Assembly (NCBI GenBank): GCA_963559135.1 | Contig: CAUWJP010000010.1 | Location: forward strand, 1-64,000 | Length of the DNA: 64,000 bases | Source of the DNA: Sellimonas sp963559135 | GTDB taxonomy: Bacteria > Bacillota > Clostridia > Lachnospirales > Lachnospiraceae | Reading direction: 5' to 3' | In this document: piece by piece, positions 15,681 to 23,724 of the stretch | Numbering within the stretch: the first letter of the stretch is position 1 | Layout: each line of letters opens with the position of its first letter | The notes under the pieces: model-generated | Database searches by the model: none | Seen by the model: only the letters and a program-made list of their open reading frames with translations | What the model was told of the DNA's origin: nothing | Program-made: the position numbers and the translations under genes

Positions 15681-16808
15681 TTATTTTACTGTGATCAATT
15701 CATAGGATCTGGTGCCAAGGCCGATCTTTTCAGCGTGGGAGAGACAGTCTTCCCATCCGGCTTCCGGTGTTGTGTTGACGAAATGATCGTGGTGGTCGCA
15801 GAATCCATCCTCGTGCATCCGATCATCCAGAAGACTTCCCGGGAGAGGATTCTGTGCATTGCATGCATCCACACAGGCCTGATCCAGGGCAACTGGATCA
15901 AAACTTGCGAACATTCCGATGTCCGGAAGGATCGGCACATCATTTTCACCGTGGCAGTCGCAGTAAGGTGAAACGTCGATCACCAGATTGATATGGAAAT
16001 TCGGACGTCCGTCCAGTACCGCTTTGGAATACTCGGCGATTTTCATATCCAGTTCCTTCACAGCAGAAGAGTTTTCATTATAGATGGCGTCAAAATTGCA
16101 GGAGCCAAGGCAACGGCCGCAGCCGACACATTTATTGTGATCAATGGAAGCACGGCGGTTTTCATCAAAAGAAATGGCTCCGTGAGCACAGTTCTTTGCA
16201 CAGGTACGGCAGCCTACACACTTTTCCTGATTAACAGAAGGCTTTCCGCTGTTATGCATCTCCATCTTTCCGGCACGGGAACCGCATCCCATTCCGATGT
16301 TTTTGAGAGCGCCTCCAAATCCGGTTGCCTCATGGCCCTTGAAATGACTCAGGGAAATGAAAACGTCTGCATCCATGATGGCAGTTCCGATCTTAGCCTC
16401 TTTGACAAGCTCACCGCCCTCCACCGGTACATAGGTTTCGTCGGTACCTTTCAGTCCGTCGGCGATGATAACCTGGCATCCGGTAGAAAACGGGGTGAAA
16501 CCATTTTCATAGGCGCTTTCGATATGCTCCAGAGCATCTTTTCTTCGTCCTACATACAAGGTGTTACAGTCTGTCAGAAATGGGCGTCCGCCAAACTCTT
16601 TTACAACATCGGCAACAGCTTTCGCCCAGTTCGGGCGCAGATAAGAAAGATTACACGGCTCGCCAAAATGGATTTTGATGGCCGTCATCTTACGGTCAAA
16701 ATCGATCTCCCCGATTCCAGCTTTTCTGATCAGTTTTTTCAGCTTGTCCGGAAGATTTGTCCCCGGAAGGGCCCGGAGATCCGAAAAATATACTTTTGCT
16801 TTTTCCAT
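15681..16808 (-). CDS. DUF362-domain iron-sulfur protein with two [4Fe-4S] motifs
   Basis: A 375-residue protein: DUF362 domain (IKIHFGEPCNLSYLRPNW; ISLSHFKGHEATGFGGALKNIGMGCGSRAGK) interrupted by a bacterial-type ferredoxin insert. The insert has two CxxCxxCxxxC clusters (C197/200/203/207 and C227/230/233/237). DUF362 ferredoxins are widespread in anaerobes with largely unknown roles, probably electron transfer. The frame is open 22 codons further upstream, but the ATG at 16808 with GGAGGG upstream gives the usual MEKAKVYF start. Single gene, convergent with the stomatin operon. Confidence 0.88.
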   Translation of the reverse strand: MEKAKVYFSDLRALPGTNLPDKLKKLIRKAGIGEIDFDRKMTAIKIHFGEPCNLSYLRPNWAKAVADVVKEFGGRPFLTDCNTLYVGRRKDALEHIESAYENGFTPFSTGCQVIIADGLKGTDETYVPVEGGELVKEAKIGTAIMDADVFISLSHFKGHEATGFGGALKNIGMGCGSRAGKMEMHNSGKPSVNQEKCVGCRTCAKNCAHGAISFDENRRASIDHNKCVGCGRCLGSCNFDAIYNENSSAVKELDMKIAEYSKAVLDGRPNFHINLVIDVSPYCDCHGENDVPILPDIGMFASFDPVALDQACVDACNAQNPLPGSLLDDRMHEDGFCDHHDHFVNTTPEAGWEDCLSHAEKIGLGTRSYELITVK

Positions 16809-16845
16809 GTCTTTGTATCCCTCCAAAATATAGTTTCCTTTCAAA

Positions 16846-17343
16846 TTAAACTTCCATTTCCAGAATGTAATCATCCATCACGAAGCCATTTCCAATGTCA
16901 GTCACCTCAGAGCGGACATCGTGAAAACCAAGATGATGATAAACGTCCAATGTATGGCTGTTGTGCTTGTTGCAGGTCAGCCAGATTTTCTTAAGCCCTT
17001 TCTCGCGGCAGTAGTTCTTTAAAAACTCAACAGCCTGTGTGGCAAGGTGCTGTCCGCGGAAATCCTTGTGGAGATAAAGTTTGCTCAGAAACAGAGCATC
17101 CTCTTCCGGATGGATTCCTGCATAGCCTGCAAACGCATCGTCACAGAAGATGCGGTAATACTCATATCCGTCTTTGACCTGGTCTTTCAAGGCCGGATAA
17201 CACTGGAACTTACCGACCATATAGTTAACCTGCTCCAGGCCGATGATCGGGACAAAATGCTCGTGCCAGATTTCGTTTGCAAGTGCCGCGATCTTGTCCA
17301 GAGCGACATCGGTCACAGCCTGTTCCATTCTGAATGTTCCCAT
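16846..17343 (-). CDS. GNAT-family N-acetyltransferase
   Basis: A 165-residue GNAT enzyme; the acetyl-CoA site is read in the block LSKLYLHKDFRGQHLATQAV (residues ~87-106), followed by the C-terminal strand-helix LTCNKHNSHTLDVYHHLGF. The substrate is unknown. AAGGAGG lies 7 bases before the ATG at 17343. The frame continues open upstream to 18075, but that part is antisense to the ABC ATPase gene and not real. A promoter with TTGCAT-17-TATAAT lies upstream. Confidence 0.88.
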   Translation of the reverse strand: MGTFRMEQAVTDVALDKIAALANEIWHEHFVPIIGLEQVNYMVGKFQCYPALKDQVKDGYEYYRIFCDDAFAGYAGIHPEEDALFLSKLYLHKDFRGQHLATQAVEFLKNYCREKGLKKIWLTCNKHNSHTLDVYHHLGFHDVRSEVTDIGNGFVMDDYILEMEV

Positions 17344-17386
17344 AAAAATTCCTCCTTCGGGCTGTTTTTTCAACCCCTTATCTGTT

Positions 17387-17415
17387 ATTATAAAGATAGT
17401 AAGAATTTCATGCAA
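17387..17415 (-). promoter_or_regulatory. Promoter of the acetyltransferase gene
   Basis: On the minus strand TTGCAT (17410-17415) and TATAAT (17387-17392) are 17 bp apart, 44 bp before the start codon. Confidence 0.6.
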
Positions 17416-17442
17416 GATAAAATTAGAGGTGACAGATAGCAC

Positions 17443-18147
17443 ATGGCAAGCTTTGTAACATTGAAAGATGTACGCAAAATTTATAAAATGGGGGAAGTGG
17501 AAATCCGTGCCGTGGACGGTATTGATTTCGAGATTGAAAAAGGCGAGTTTGCAGTGATTGTAGGGCCAAGCGGTGCCGGAAAGACGACCGTTCTTAATAT
17601 TCTGGGCGGGATGGATACGGCCACCAGCGGAGAGGTGCGGATCGACGGAACGGATATTACGAAATTTAAGGCCCGGCAGCTGACCGGCTACCGGAGAGAT
17701 GATATCGGATTTGTATTTCAGTTTTACAACCTCATCCAGAATCTGACCGCACTGGAAAATGTGGAGCTTGCGCTTCAGATCTGTAAAGATCCGCTGGATG
17801 CGGCGGAAGTGTTGCGGGAGGTTGGTCTGGGCGACCGTATGAAGAATTTCCCTGCACAGCTCTCCGGAGGTGAGCAGCAGAGAGTCTCCATTGCGAGGGC
17901 GCTGGCGAAGAACCCGAAGATCCTGCTCTGTGATGAGCCGACAGGAGCGCTTGACTATAATACCGGAAAAGCGATCCTGAAGCTTCTGCAGGATACCTGC
18001 CGCGAAAAGGGTGTGACAGTGATTCTGATTACGCATAACTCGGCGATTGCGCCTATGGCGGACAGGGTCATTCATATTAAAAATGGAAAAGTATCAAAGA
18101 TAATCAGGAACGAACATCCGGTTCCTGTGGAGACGATTGAGTGGTAA
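17443..18147 (+). CDS. ABC transporter ATP-binding protein (MacB/LolD type)
   Basis: A 234-residue ATPase with Walker A GPSGAGKTT (41-49), Q-loop VFQFYNLI, signature LSGGEQQRVSIARAL, Walker B LLCDEPTGALD and an H-loop histidine (ITHNS). The EPTGALD form and size are those of the MacB/LolD/BceA group that partners FtsX-fold permeases. The FtsX-type gene begins just downstream, so the two make one exporter or mechanotransducing complex. Confidence 0.93.
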   Translation: MASFVTLKDVRKIYKMGEVEIRAVDGIDFEIEKGEFAVIVGPSGAGKTTVLNILGGMDTATSGEVRIDGTDITKFKARQLTGYRRDDIGFVFQFYNLIQNLTALENVELALQICKDPLDAAEVLREVGLGDRMKNFPAQLSGGEQQRVSIARALAKNPKILLCDEPTGALDYNTGKAILKLLQDTCREKGVTVILITHNSAIAPMADRVIHIKNGKVSKIIRNEHPVPVETIEW

Positions 18148-18160
18148 TGGCGGTGATAAT

Positions 18161-21100
18161 ATGAAAAAGACGGCATTAAGAAAAGAGTTCTGGATGTCGA
18201 TCAGACGAAGCCCCGGCCGTTTCCTCTCGATCTTTCTGATCGTTGCACTGGGCGTCTCGTTTTTTTCCGGCATCCGTTCCTCGGAGCCGGATATGCGGAT
18301 CTCGGGAGATCAGTTTTACGACGAGACAAACCTGATGGATCTGAAAGTACAGGGGACACTCGGACTTACGGACGACGATGTGAAGGCACTGTCTGAGGTA
18401 GAAGGAATCCAGTCAGCGGAAGGCGGATACAGCGTCGATGCGCTCTGTAAAGTAGATGAAAATGAAAAAGTCTTACATATTGCATCTTACTATGATACGG
18501 TCAACAAGACGACAGTATCCGAAGGAAGAATGCCTAAAGGAGATTCCGAGTGTGTCCTCGATGAGGACTTCATGAAGGCAAACGGCTATGAGATCGGTGA
18601 TACGATCGAACTTTCCTCCGGAACGGAAGATCCGCTGACAGACAGTCTGAAAAAAGAAGAACTTGCGATCGTGGGAGCCGGCAGCAGTCCAGAATATATC
18701 TCCATTGAAAGAGGAAGCTCCCTGATCGGAAACGGTGAAGTTGCTGCTTTTGCGGTGGTAGCACCAGAGGCATTCGCACTGGATACATATACGGAAATTT
18801 ATCTTCTTGTAGACGGCGCAGAAGCGGAAACATGCTATACAGACGGATACGACGATCTGGTTGCTGAAGTGAAAAAGCAGGTCGAGGATATTGCCGATGT
18901 AGAGTGCGTTCGCAGGACGGAAGAGATCAAATCAGAGGCGCTTCAGGAGATCGCAGATTCCCAGAGCGAGCTGGACGATGCGAGAAAAGAAGCCGATGAA
19001 GAGCTTGCGAAGGCAGAACAGGAATTGCAGGATGCCGAGCAGCAGATCACGGATGGACAGAAACAGATTGACGATGGAAAGGCAGCTCTTGCGTCCGGCA
19101 AGGCAGAGATCAGCAGTCAGGAGAAAGCTTTACAGAATGCTGAGACCCAGTATCAGAGCGGAGCGGCTGAGTTACAGTCAGGAAAAGCCACACTGGCAAG
19201 CCAGAAGGAAGCTCTTGCATCAGGAAAAAGTCAAGCTCAGGCAGAGTTTGCAAAGCAGGAGGCAGAGATTGCGGATTCCCAGAGCCAGCTGGATTCGGCG
19301 AAACAGCAGATTGATGCGGCTGAGCAGGAACTTGCCTCTCAGGAAGCAAAGCTGACTTCAGCAAGGGAAGAGCTGGATCAGAACAAAGCAGATCTTGCAG
19401 CCGGACTTGAGGGATTGAAGCAGCAGGAAGAAGGAATCATTTCCCAAATTGCTCAGGCGGAGCAGGAGATCAATCAGAAACAGCAGGAGCTGGATGCCCT
19501 GCAGGCACAGATTGATGAATTGGAAGCAATGATAGCGGCGGATCCGGATTCCGCTACAGAAGAGATGAAGGCTCAGCTTACAGAACTGAAGAGCCAGTGG
19601 GAGAGCGGAAACAGTGCTCTTGCAGATGCAAGAGCTGAGCTGGAGACAAAAAAAGCTCAGGCACAGGCAGCGCTGCAGGAGATCGAAACGCTGCGGGCGG
19701 CTCTTACAGAGTCACAGAGTGAGCTGGAACAAGCGGATCAGGTACTTTCGGAACAGGAAGCAGTCTTTAAGGAACAGGCTGCCGCAGCCAGAGAGGAGCT
19801 GGCTACCCGGAAGGCTCAGTGGGAAGCCGGTATAAAGGCGCTGGAAGAAGGAAAAGCGGCACTGGCAAGCGCAAAGCAGGTGACAGAAGACAAGTTTGCT
19901 TCAGGAGATGAGCAGATTGCCGCTGCTGAAGCAAAGATCCGTGCTTCCGAGGCTGAACTTTCTTCGGCGGCATCTCAGATTGCAAGCGGAAGATCCCAGA
20001 TCGAGGCTGCAAAAAACACGATTACAGAGAAAGAAACAAGCCTGGCACAGGCGGAAGCCGAACTTGCAGACGGACGAGCTGAACTGGAATCCGGCCGGAA
20101 AGAATATGAAACACAGAAAGCAGATGCCGAGAAAGAACTGGCAGATGCTCAGATTAAGATCGATGATGCGAAAGTAGAAGTAGATAAGATCGAAGATCAG
20201 GAATGGTATGTAAATGACAGGGATGTTCTGGCAGAATATACAAGCTATGGTGAAAATGCAGACCGGATGCGTGCCATCGGAGAAGTGTTCCCAGAACTCT
20301 TCTTCCTTGTGGCGGCCCTGATCAGTCTGACAACCATGACAAGGATGGTAGAGGAAGAACGAACCCAGATCGGTACACTCAAAGCCCTTGGCTACGGAAA
20401 AGGAGCCATTGCAGGAAAATACCTGATGTACGCCTTTCTGGCGACCATGGGAGGAAGCATATTTGGCGTCCTGATCGGAGAAAAACTTTTCCCGTTTGTT
20501 ATCATTTATTCGTATCAGATCATGTACACCCACCTTCCGCATATTGTGACACCGTACCAATGGGATTACGCATTGATGGCCACGGGAGCGGCGTTGGCAT
20601 GTACTCTGCTTGCTACGTTCTATGCATGTTATAAAGAACTGACGGCACAGCCGGCCGAATTGATGAGACCACCTTCACCAAAAGAAGGAAAGCGGATTCT
20701 TCTGGAAAGAGTCACCCTGATCTGGAAGCATTTAAACTTTACGTGGAAATCTTCAATCCGGAATCTCTTCCGCTATAAGAAACGATTTTTCATGACTATC
20801 GCCGGAATCGGCGGCTGTATGGCCCTGATGGTAGTCGGATTCGGTATCCGGGATTCCATCATGTGTATTGGCACCATCCAGTATCAGGAGATTCAGGTTT
20901 ACGATGGCATGATTTATCTGAGCAGCAGTGTGACAGAGGATGAGGTTCAACAGATCAAGAATGCCATGGATGGAATGGATAAGATGGACAGATACATTGA
21001 GATGGAGATGACAAGAGAGCCGATATCCTTATCCGTCGATGGAAGTACAGAAGATGTTTACCTATGTGTGCCGGAAGATAAAGATAAAATCGAAGACTTT

Positions 21101-21880
21101 ATGAACTTCCGCAGTCGGACGACAGGAGAGGTCTATCATATTCAGGATGACGGCATCATTCTGACAGAAAAAATGGCCAATACACTGGATGTTTCCAGTG
21201 GAGATACCATTTACCTCGGTGCAGACGGGGAAGAAAAAGAAGTGACTATCACAGATGTCTGTGAAAACTATATGCAGCATTACGTCTATATGTCGCCGGA
21301 ACTTTATCAGGAATTGTATGGAGAAGAACCGGAGTATAACAGCATTCTTTTCGATCTGAAAGACGCATCGGCACAAGAACTGTCACAGGCAGGAGAAGAG
21401 TTGTTAAAGTATGACGGTGTGATGAACGTTACTTATACGAACAGTATTGAGGATCAGTTAAATACCATGTTACAGAGCCTGGATCTGGTTATTGTGGTAC
21501 TGATTGTTTCGGCAGGACTGCTCGCCTTTGTAGTACTGTACAATCTGAATAACATCAATATCACAGAACGGAGGCGCGAGCTTGCAACCCTGAAAGTACT
21601 TGGATTTTATGATATGGAAGTCAGCTCCTATGTATATCGAGAGAATATTATGCTGACGATATTCAGTATCGTAGTTGGTATTGTACTTGGGGCATTGCTC
21701 CACCGTTTTGTCATCACGACTGTGGAAGTGGACGCGGTCATGTTCGGAAGAGTGGTTAAGTGGCAGAGTTACCTCTACAGTGCACTGTTCACCACAGCAT
21801 TCTCCCTGTTTGTCAACTGGGTAATGTATTATAAACTTAAGAAAATCGATATGGTGGAATCACTGAAAAGTGTGGAATAA
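18161..21880 (+). CDS. FtsX-family ABC permease with very long extracytoplasmic coiled coil
   Basis: About 1239 residues. Layout: membrane helix near 17-37; an extracytoplasmic domain to ~260; a ~415-residue coiled coil (~265-680) made of repeated Gln/Glu/Ala/Ser/Lys heptads; FtsX helices (~705-830); a further helix near 880; a second extracytoplasmic domain; three C-terminal helices (~1107-1225) with the FtsX motif ERRRELATLKVLGF. Related giant permeases with coiled coils occur across Lachnospiraceae; their substrates are not established. The coiled coil would reach tens of nanometres if fully extended, long enough to span the wall. A TTG at 18137 is in frame, but the ATG at 18161 fits better. 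Confidence 0.88.
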   Translation: MKKTALRKEFWMSIRRSPGRFLSIFLIVALGVSFFSGIRSSEPDMRISGDQFYDETNLMDLKVQGTLGLTDDDVKALSEVEGIQSAEGGYSVDALCKVDENEKVLHIASYYDTVNKTTVSEGRMPKGDSECVLDEDFMKANGYEIGDTIELSSGTEDPLTDSLKKEELAIVGAGSSPEYISIERGSSLIGNGEVAAFAVVAPEAFALDTYTEIYLLVDGAEAETCYTDGYDDLVAEVKKQVEDIADVECVRRTEEIKSEALQEIADSQSELDDARKEADEELAKAEQELQDAEQQITDGQKQIDDGKAALASGKAEISSQEKALQNAETQYQSGAAELQSGKATLASQKEALASGKSQAQAEFAKQEAEIADSQSQLDSAKQQIDAAEQELASQEAKLTSAREELDQNKADLAAGLEGLKQQEEGIISQIAQAEQEINQKQQELDALQAQIDELEAMIAADPDSATEEMKAQLTELKSQWESGNSALADARAELETKKAQAQAALQEIETLRAALTESQSELEQADQVLSEQEAVFKEQAAAAREELATRKAQWEAGIKALEEGKAALASAKQVTEDKFASGDEQIAAAEAKIRASEAELSSAASQIASGRSQIEAAKNTITEKETSLAQAEAELADGRAELESGRKEYETQKADAEKELADAQIKIDDAKVEVDKIEDQEWYVNDRDVLAEYTSYGENADRMRAIGEVFPELFFLVAALISLTTMTRMVEEERTQIGTLKALGYGKGAIAGKYLMYAFLATMGGSIFGVLIGEKLFPFVIIYSYQIMYTHLPHIVTPYQWDYALMATGAALACTLLATFYACYKELTAQPAELMRPPSPKEGKRILLERVTLIWKHLNFTWKSSIRNLFRYKKRFFMTIAGIGGCMALMVVGFGIRDSIMCIGTIQYQEIQVYDGMIYLSSSVTEDEVQQIKNAMDGMDKMDRYIEMEMTREPISLSVDGSTEDVYLCVPEDKDKIEDFMNFRSRTTGEVYHIQDDGIILTEKMANTLDVSSGDTIYLGADGEEKEVTITDVCENYMQHYVYMSPELYQELYGEEPEYNSILFDLKDASAQELSQAGEELLKYDGVMNVTYTNSIEDQLNTMLQSLDLVIVVLIVSAGLLAFVVLYNLNNINITERRRELATLKVLGFYDMEVSSYVYRENIMLTIFSIVVGIVLGALLHRFVITTVEVDAVMFGRVVKWQSYLYSALFTTAFSLFVNWVMYYKLKKIDMVESLKSVE

Positions 21881-21883
21881 AAA

Positions 21884-21937
21884 GAACTCCTTTCATGAGA
21901 GGCAGAAATATGAGCCGATCATGGAAGGAGTCTTTTT
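21884..21937 (+). terminator. Terminator after the coiled-coil permease gene
   Basis: GAACTCCTTTCATGA (21884-21898) pairs with TCATGGAAGGAGTC (21919-21932), followed by five T. Confidence 0.8.
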
Positions 21938-21960
21938 GTTATAGAGGAAATTTGGGATCA

Positions 21961-22082
21961 TCAAAATTTAAGAGGGCTTTCCAAAGTTTAGGCGGGTTCT
22001 TCGTGATAGCCTGAAAAAATAATCTCAAAGTTTAAGATGGGCAGTCGAGAGGGGAAGCGCAAACCTCAAATTTAAAGGGGGA
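21961..22082. repeat. Four imperfect direct repeats beside an ISL3 remnant
   Basis: Near-identical 16-mers of the form YCAAARTTTARGNGGG start at about 21961, 21981, 22024 and 22066. Spacing is 20, 43 and 42 bp. They lie between a terminator and an ISL3-type transposase remnant, so they may be decayed transposase-binding sites of that element's end. Confidence 0.5.
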
Positions 22083-22167
22083 TTCTGTAGGGGTGCAAAA
22101 AAGAATAATTAAAGTACTACACGAGCAGAGGTTCTTACTGCGCCTGCTGTGATGTGATTAAATAAAT

Positions 22168-22613
22168 TCATCCCAGATGAAATACTAAACAGGATTTACT
22201 GTATCCATTTATGATCGGATTGTTTCTAGTTGCGCATAAAAATTGTGTTCGAAAATGTTTAAAGTTGCGGTATCCACGACCAAGTCTTTTTAAATCCGTT
22301 ACTTTTCTATTTAATGATTTGATTGGATTATGGGATAAACGATTATTGTAAATGCGCCTTCGCCATGTCGTTCAACCCTTACAAAAGAATTGATTATATA
22401 TTCTTGATTTCTGATCAGTAGGTTTGCAAAGTTAATAAAAATAGGATTGCTACTGTGAAGATATTTATCAATCAGGTCATCAAGATTTAATCTGGCCCCT
22501 ATTGGATTTCCTGCATTATAAGCGTTGAAATGAACGTACATTTCTGTTAAGGTTCTTAATTCTTGTTGTTTTGGATCAATGTGAAAAAGAAAAGGCAGAT
22601 ATGGGAAAGATAC
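22168..22613 (-). pseudogene. ISL3-family transposase remnant (C-terminal part, frameshifted)
   Basis: The minus strand reads a C-terminal ISL3-type DDE transposase: LDDLIDKYLHSSNPIFINFA, then, after a frame change near 22345, RLSHNPIKSLNRKVTDLKR and LGRGYRNFKHFRTQFL. The second block is the well-conserved end of ISL3 transposases (normally SNGPIEGLNNRIK...GYRNF). The N-terminal two thirds, including most of the catalytic core, are missing. The remnant abuts an IS110 fragment on the other strand. Not functional. Confidence 0.75.
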
Positions 22614-22620
22614 CACTACC

Positions 22621-22905
22621 ATGTTTTGTGAAGTTGTAAGAAGTTCCATAGGATCCCATATATCTGCCAAATCTCTGGAACTAAAACATCCCATTAAACT
22701 CATTCAGGAATTAACGATTGAGATTGATGAAATCAAAGCAGCCATCAAACGAATCATAAATGAAGAAATACAGTCGCCAATCCTTACTATTCTCAGTATC
22801 AGTTACTGGATGTGTGCAATGATTATCGTTGAGATTGGGAATTTCAGCCGCTTTGATTCCGCAGATAAGATACTTGCATATGTTGGACTGTCTCACTTTT
22901 CTTGC
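22621..22905 (+). pseudogene. IS110-family transposase remnant (C-terminal Transposase_20 region)
   Basis: The plus strand encodes a piece of an IS110-type transposase: SAKSLELKHPIKLIQELTIE, then EIGNFSRFDSADKILAYVGL. These are the late helices and the conserved EIGDxxRFxSxxKLxAYAGL block. The PGIG motif that should precede them is degraded to SISYW. The DEDD catalytic N-terminal domain is absent, and similarity is lost after ~22905. A dead fragment, joined almost directly to the ISL3 remnant. Confidence 0.75.
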
Positions 22906-23205
22906 CTTTTCCATGCTTATTTGGTACCTTGTCTATATCCGAACAGCATTTGCCTAGATTTTCAAATACTACATTTATATACTCCAGACACATCGGCCGG
23001 TAATCGGATTACTTCTTACATTTCTCTATTCCTCTCTCAGGCAAACCACTTTTTCCCATGAAGAAAATATGCTACACTTACAGCAGATAGAAAGATTCTT
23101 TTCCAGTGGATGAGAAGTCGGGAAAGGATCGATTATGAGAAATAACAAAAGAAGAAGCAAGAGACACAATAAGAGAAGATAAAATGCCGAAACGAAGATT
23201 TTATC
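22906..23205. other. Gene-free stretch, no recognisable element
   Basis: This AT-rich stretch between the IS110 and Rpn remnants contains only short, non-homologous open frames. No terminator, RNA or repeat could be recognised; probably decayed mobile DNA. Confidence 0.4.
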
Positions 23206-23409
23206 ATGAAGCCTTCTGTGGACTGGTGTGTCAAAGAGCTGATGAGAAATCCAAAGGCAAGAAAGGGATTTACTGCAGCGCTTTTACAGATTAAGCCAGA
23301 AGAAATCGGTGAGACGATCTTGTTGGAAAATGAGCCTCCCAAAGAAGCAGAAGAGGCAAAGAGGACAGTAGAAGAGTTCCGTAAGCTTGTAGAAAGCACT
23401 GAAGAATAA
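23206..23409 (+). pseudogene. Rpn/PD-(D/E)XK nuclease-transposase family remnant
   Basis: A 67-codon frame whose first half matches the N-terminus of Rpn-family nucleases (VDWCVKELMRNPKARKGF, AALLQIKPEEIGETILL). The frame then jumps to a Glu-rich tail typical of the C-terminus, so the nuclease core (~200 residues) is missing. It is an internally deleted relic and should not be annotated as a functional protein. Confidence 0.55.
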
Positions 23410-23565
23410 CATACAACATACAAAATACGAAAAAAAGCTATGAGACTGTAATGATGCAGCGAAGAAAATGCAGATCGGTACGTCTTGGAACTTTTTGGGA
23501 CATCCCTGGTATGCAGTAGTGCGCGGGGAGAGAAACAACCGGAAAAAGTGGAAAAAGATAGGTTA

Positions 23566-23592
23566 TCAGCACTCTTTTTGGAAGAGTGCTAA
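23566..23592 (+). promoter_or_regulatory. CIRCE element (HrcA operator) upstream of htpG
   Basis: TCAGCACTC - 9 bp - GAGTGCTAA matches the CIRCE consensus TTAGCACTC-N9-GAGTGCTAA with one mismatch. It lies just upstream of the htpG promoter. The remaining 23410-23565 stretch shows nothing recognisable. Confidence 0.9.
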
Positions 23593-23599
23593 TTTTCTA

Positions 23600-23628
23600 T
23601 TGACTTTTTCAGATTCGAGTATTAAGAT
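23600..23628 (+). promoter_or_regulatory. Probable promoter of htpG
   Basis: TTGACT (23600-23605) and TAAGAT (23623-23628) with a 17-bp spacer, directly downstream of the CIRCE. Confidence 0.6.
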
Positions 23629-23724
23629 TACTGTTAGATGTGAAAAGAAGATATGCCAGCGGAGCTAAAATCCTATGAGAAGGAGAGCAGTGCTGGCACG
23701 ATATATAATGAAGGAGTGATTATC

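Noticed and set aside
15993..16994. 333-codon plus-strand frame opposite the DUF362 gene
   Set aside because: Antisense to a clear [4Fe-4S] protein; its composition is that of a shadow frame with no recognisable domain or ribosome site.
17344..18075. Long minus-strand extension of the acetyltransferase frame
   Set aside because: It is antisense to the ABC ATPase gene, shows no family similarity, and a strong ribosome site and promoter place the true start at 17343.
22621..23061. 146-codon frame taken as a functional protein
   Set aside because: Only the first ~95 codons match an IS110 transposase end; the catalytic domain is absent and the tail is unrelated, so it is listed as a remnant.
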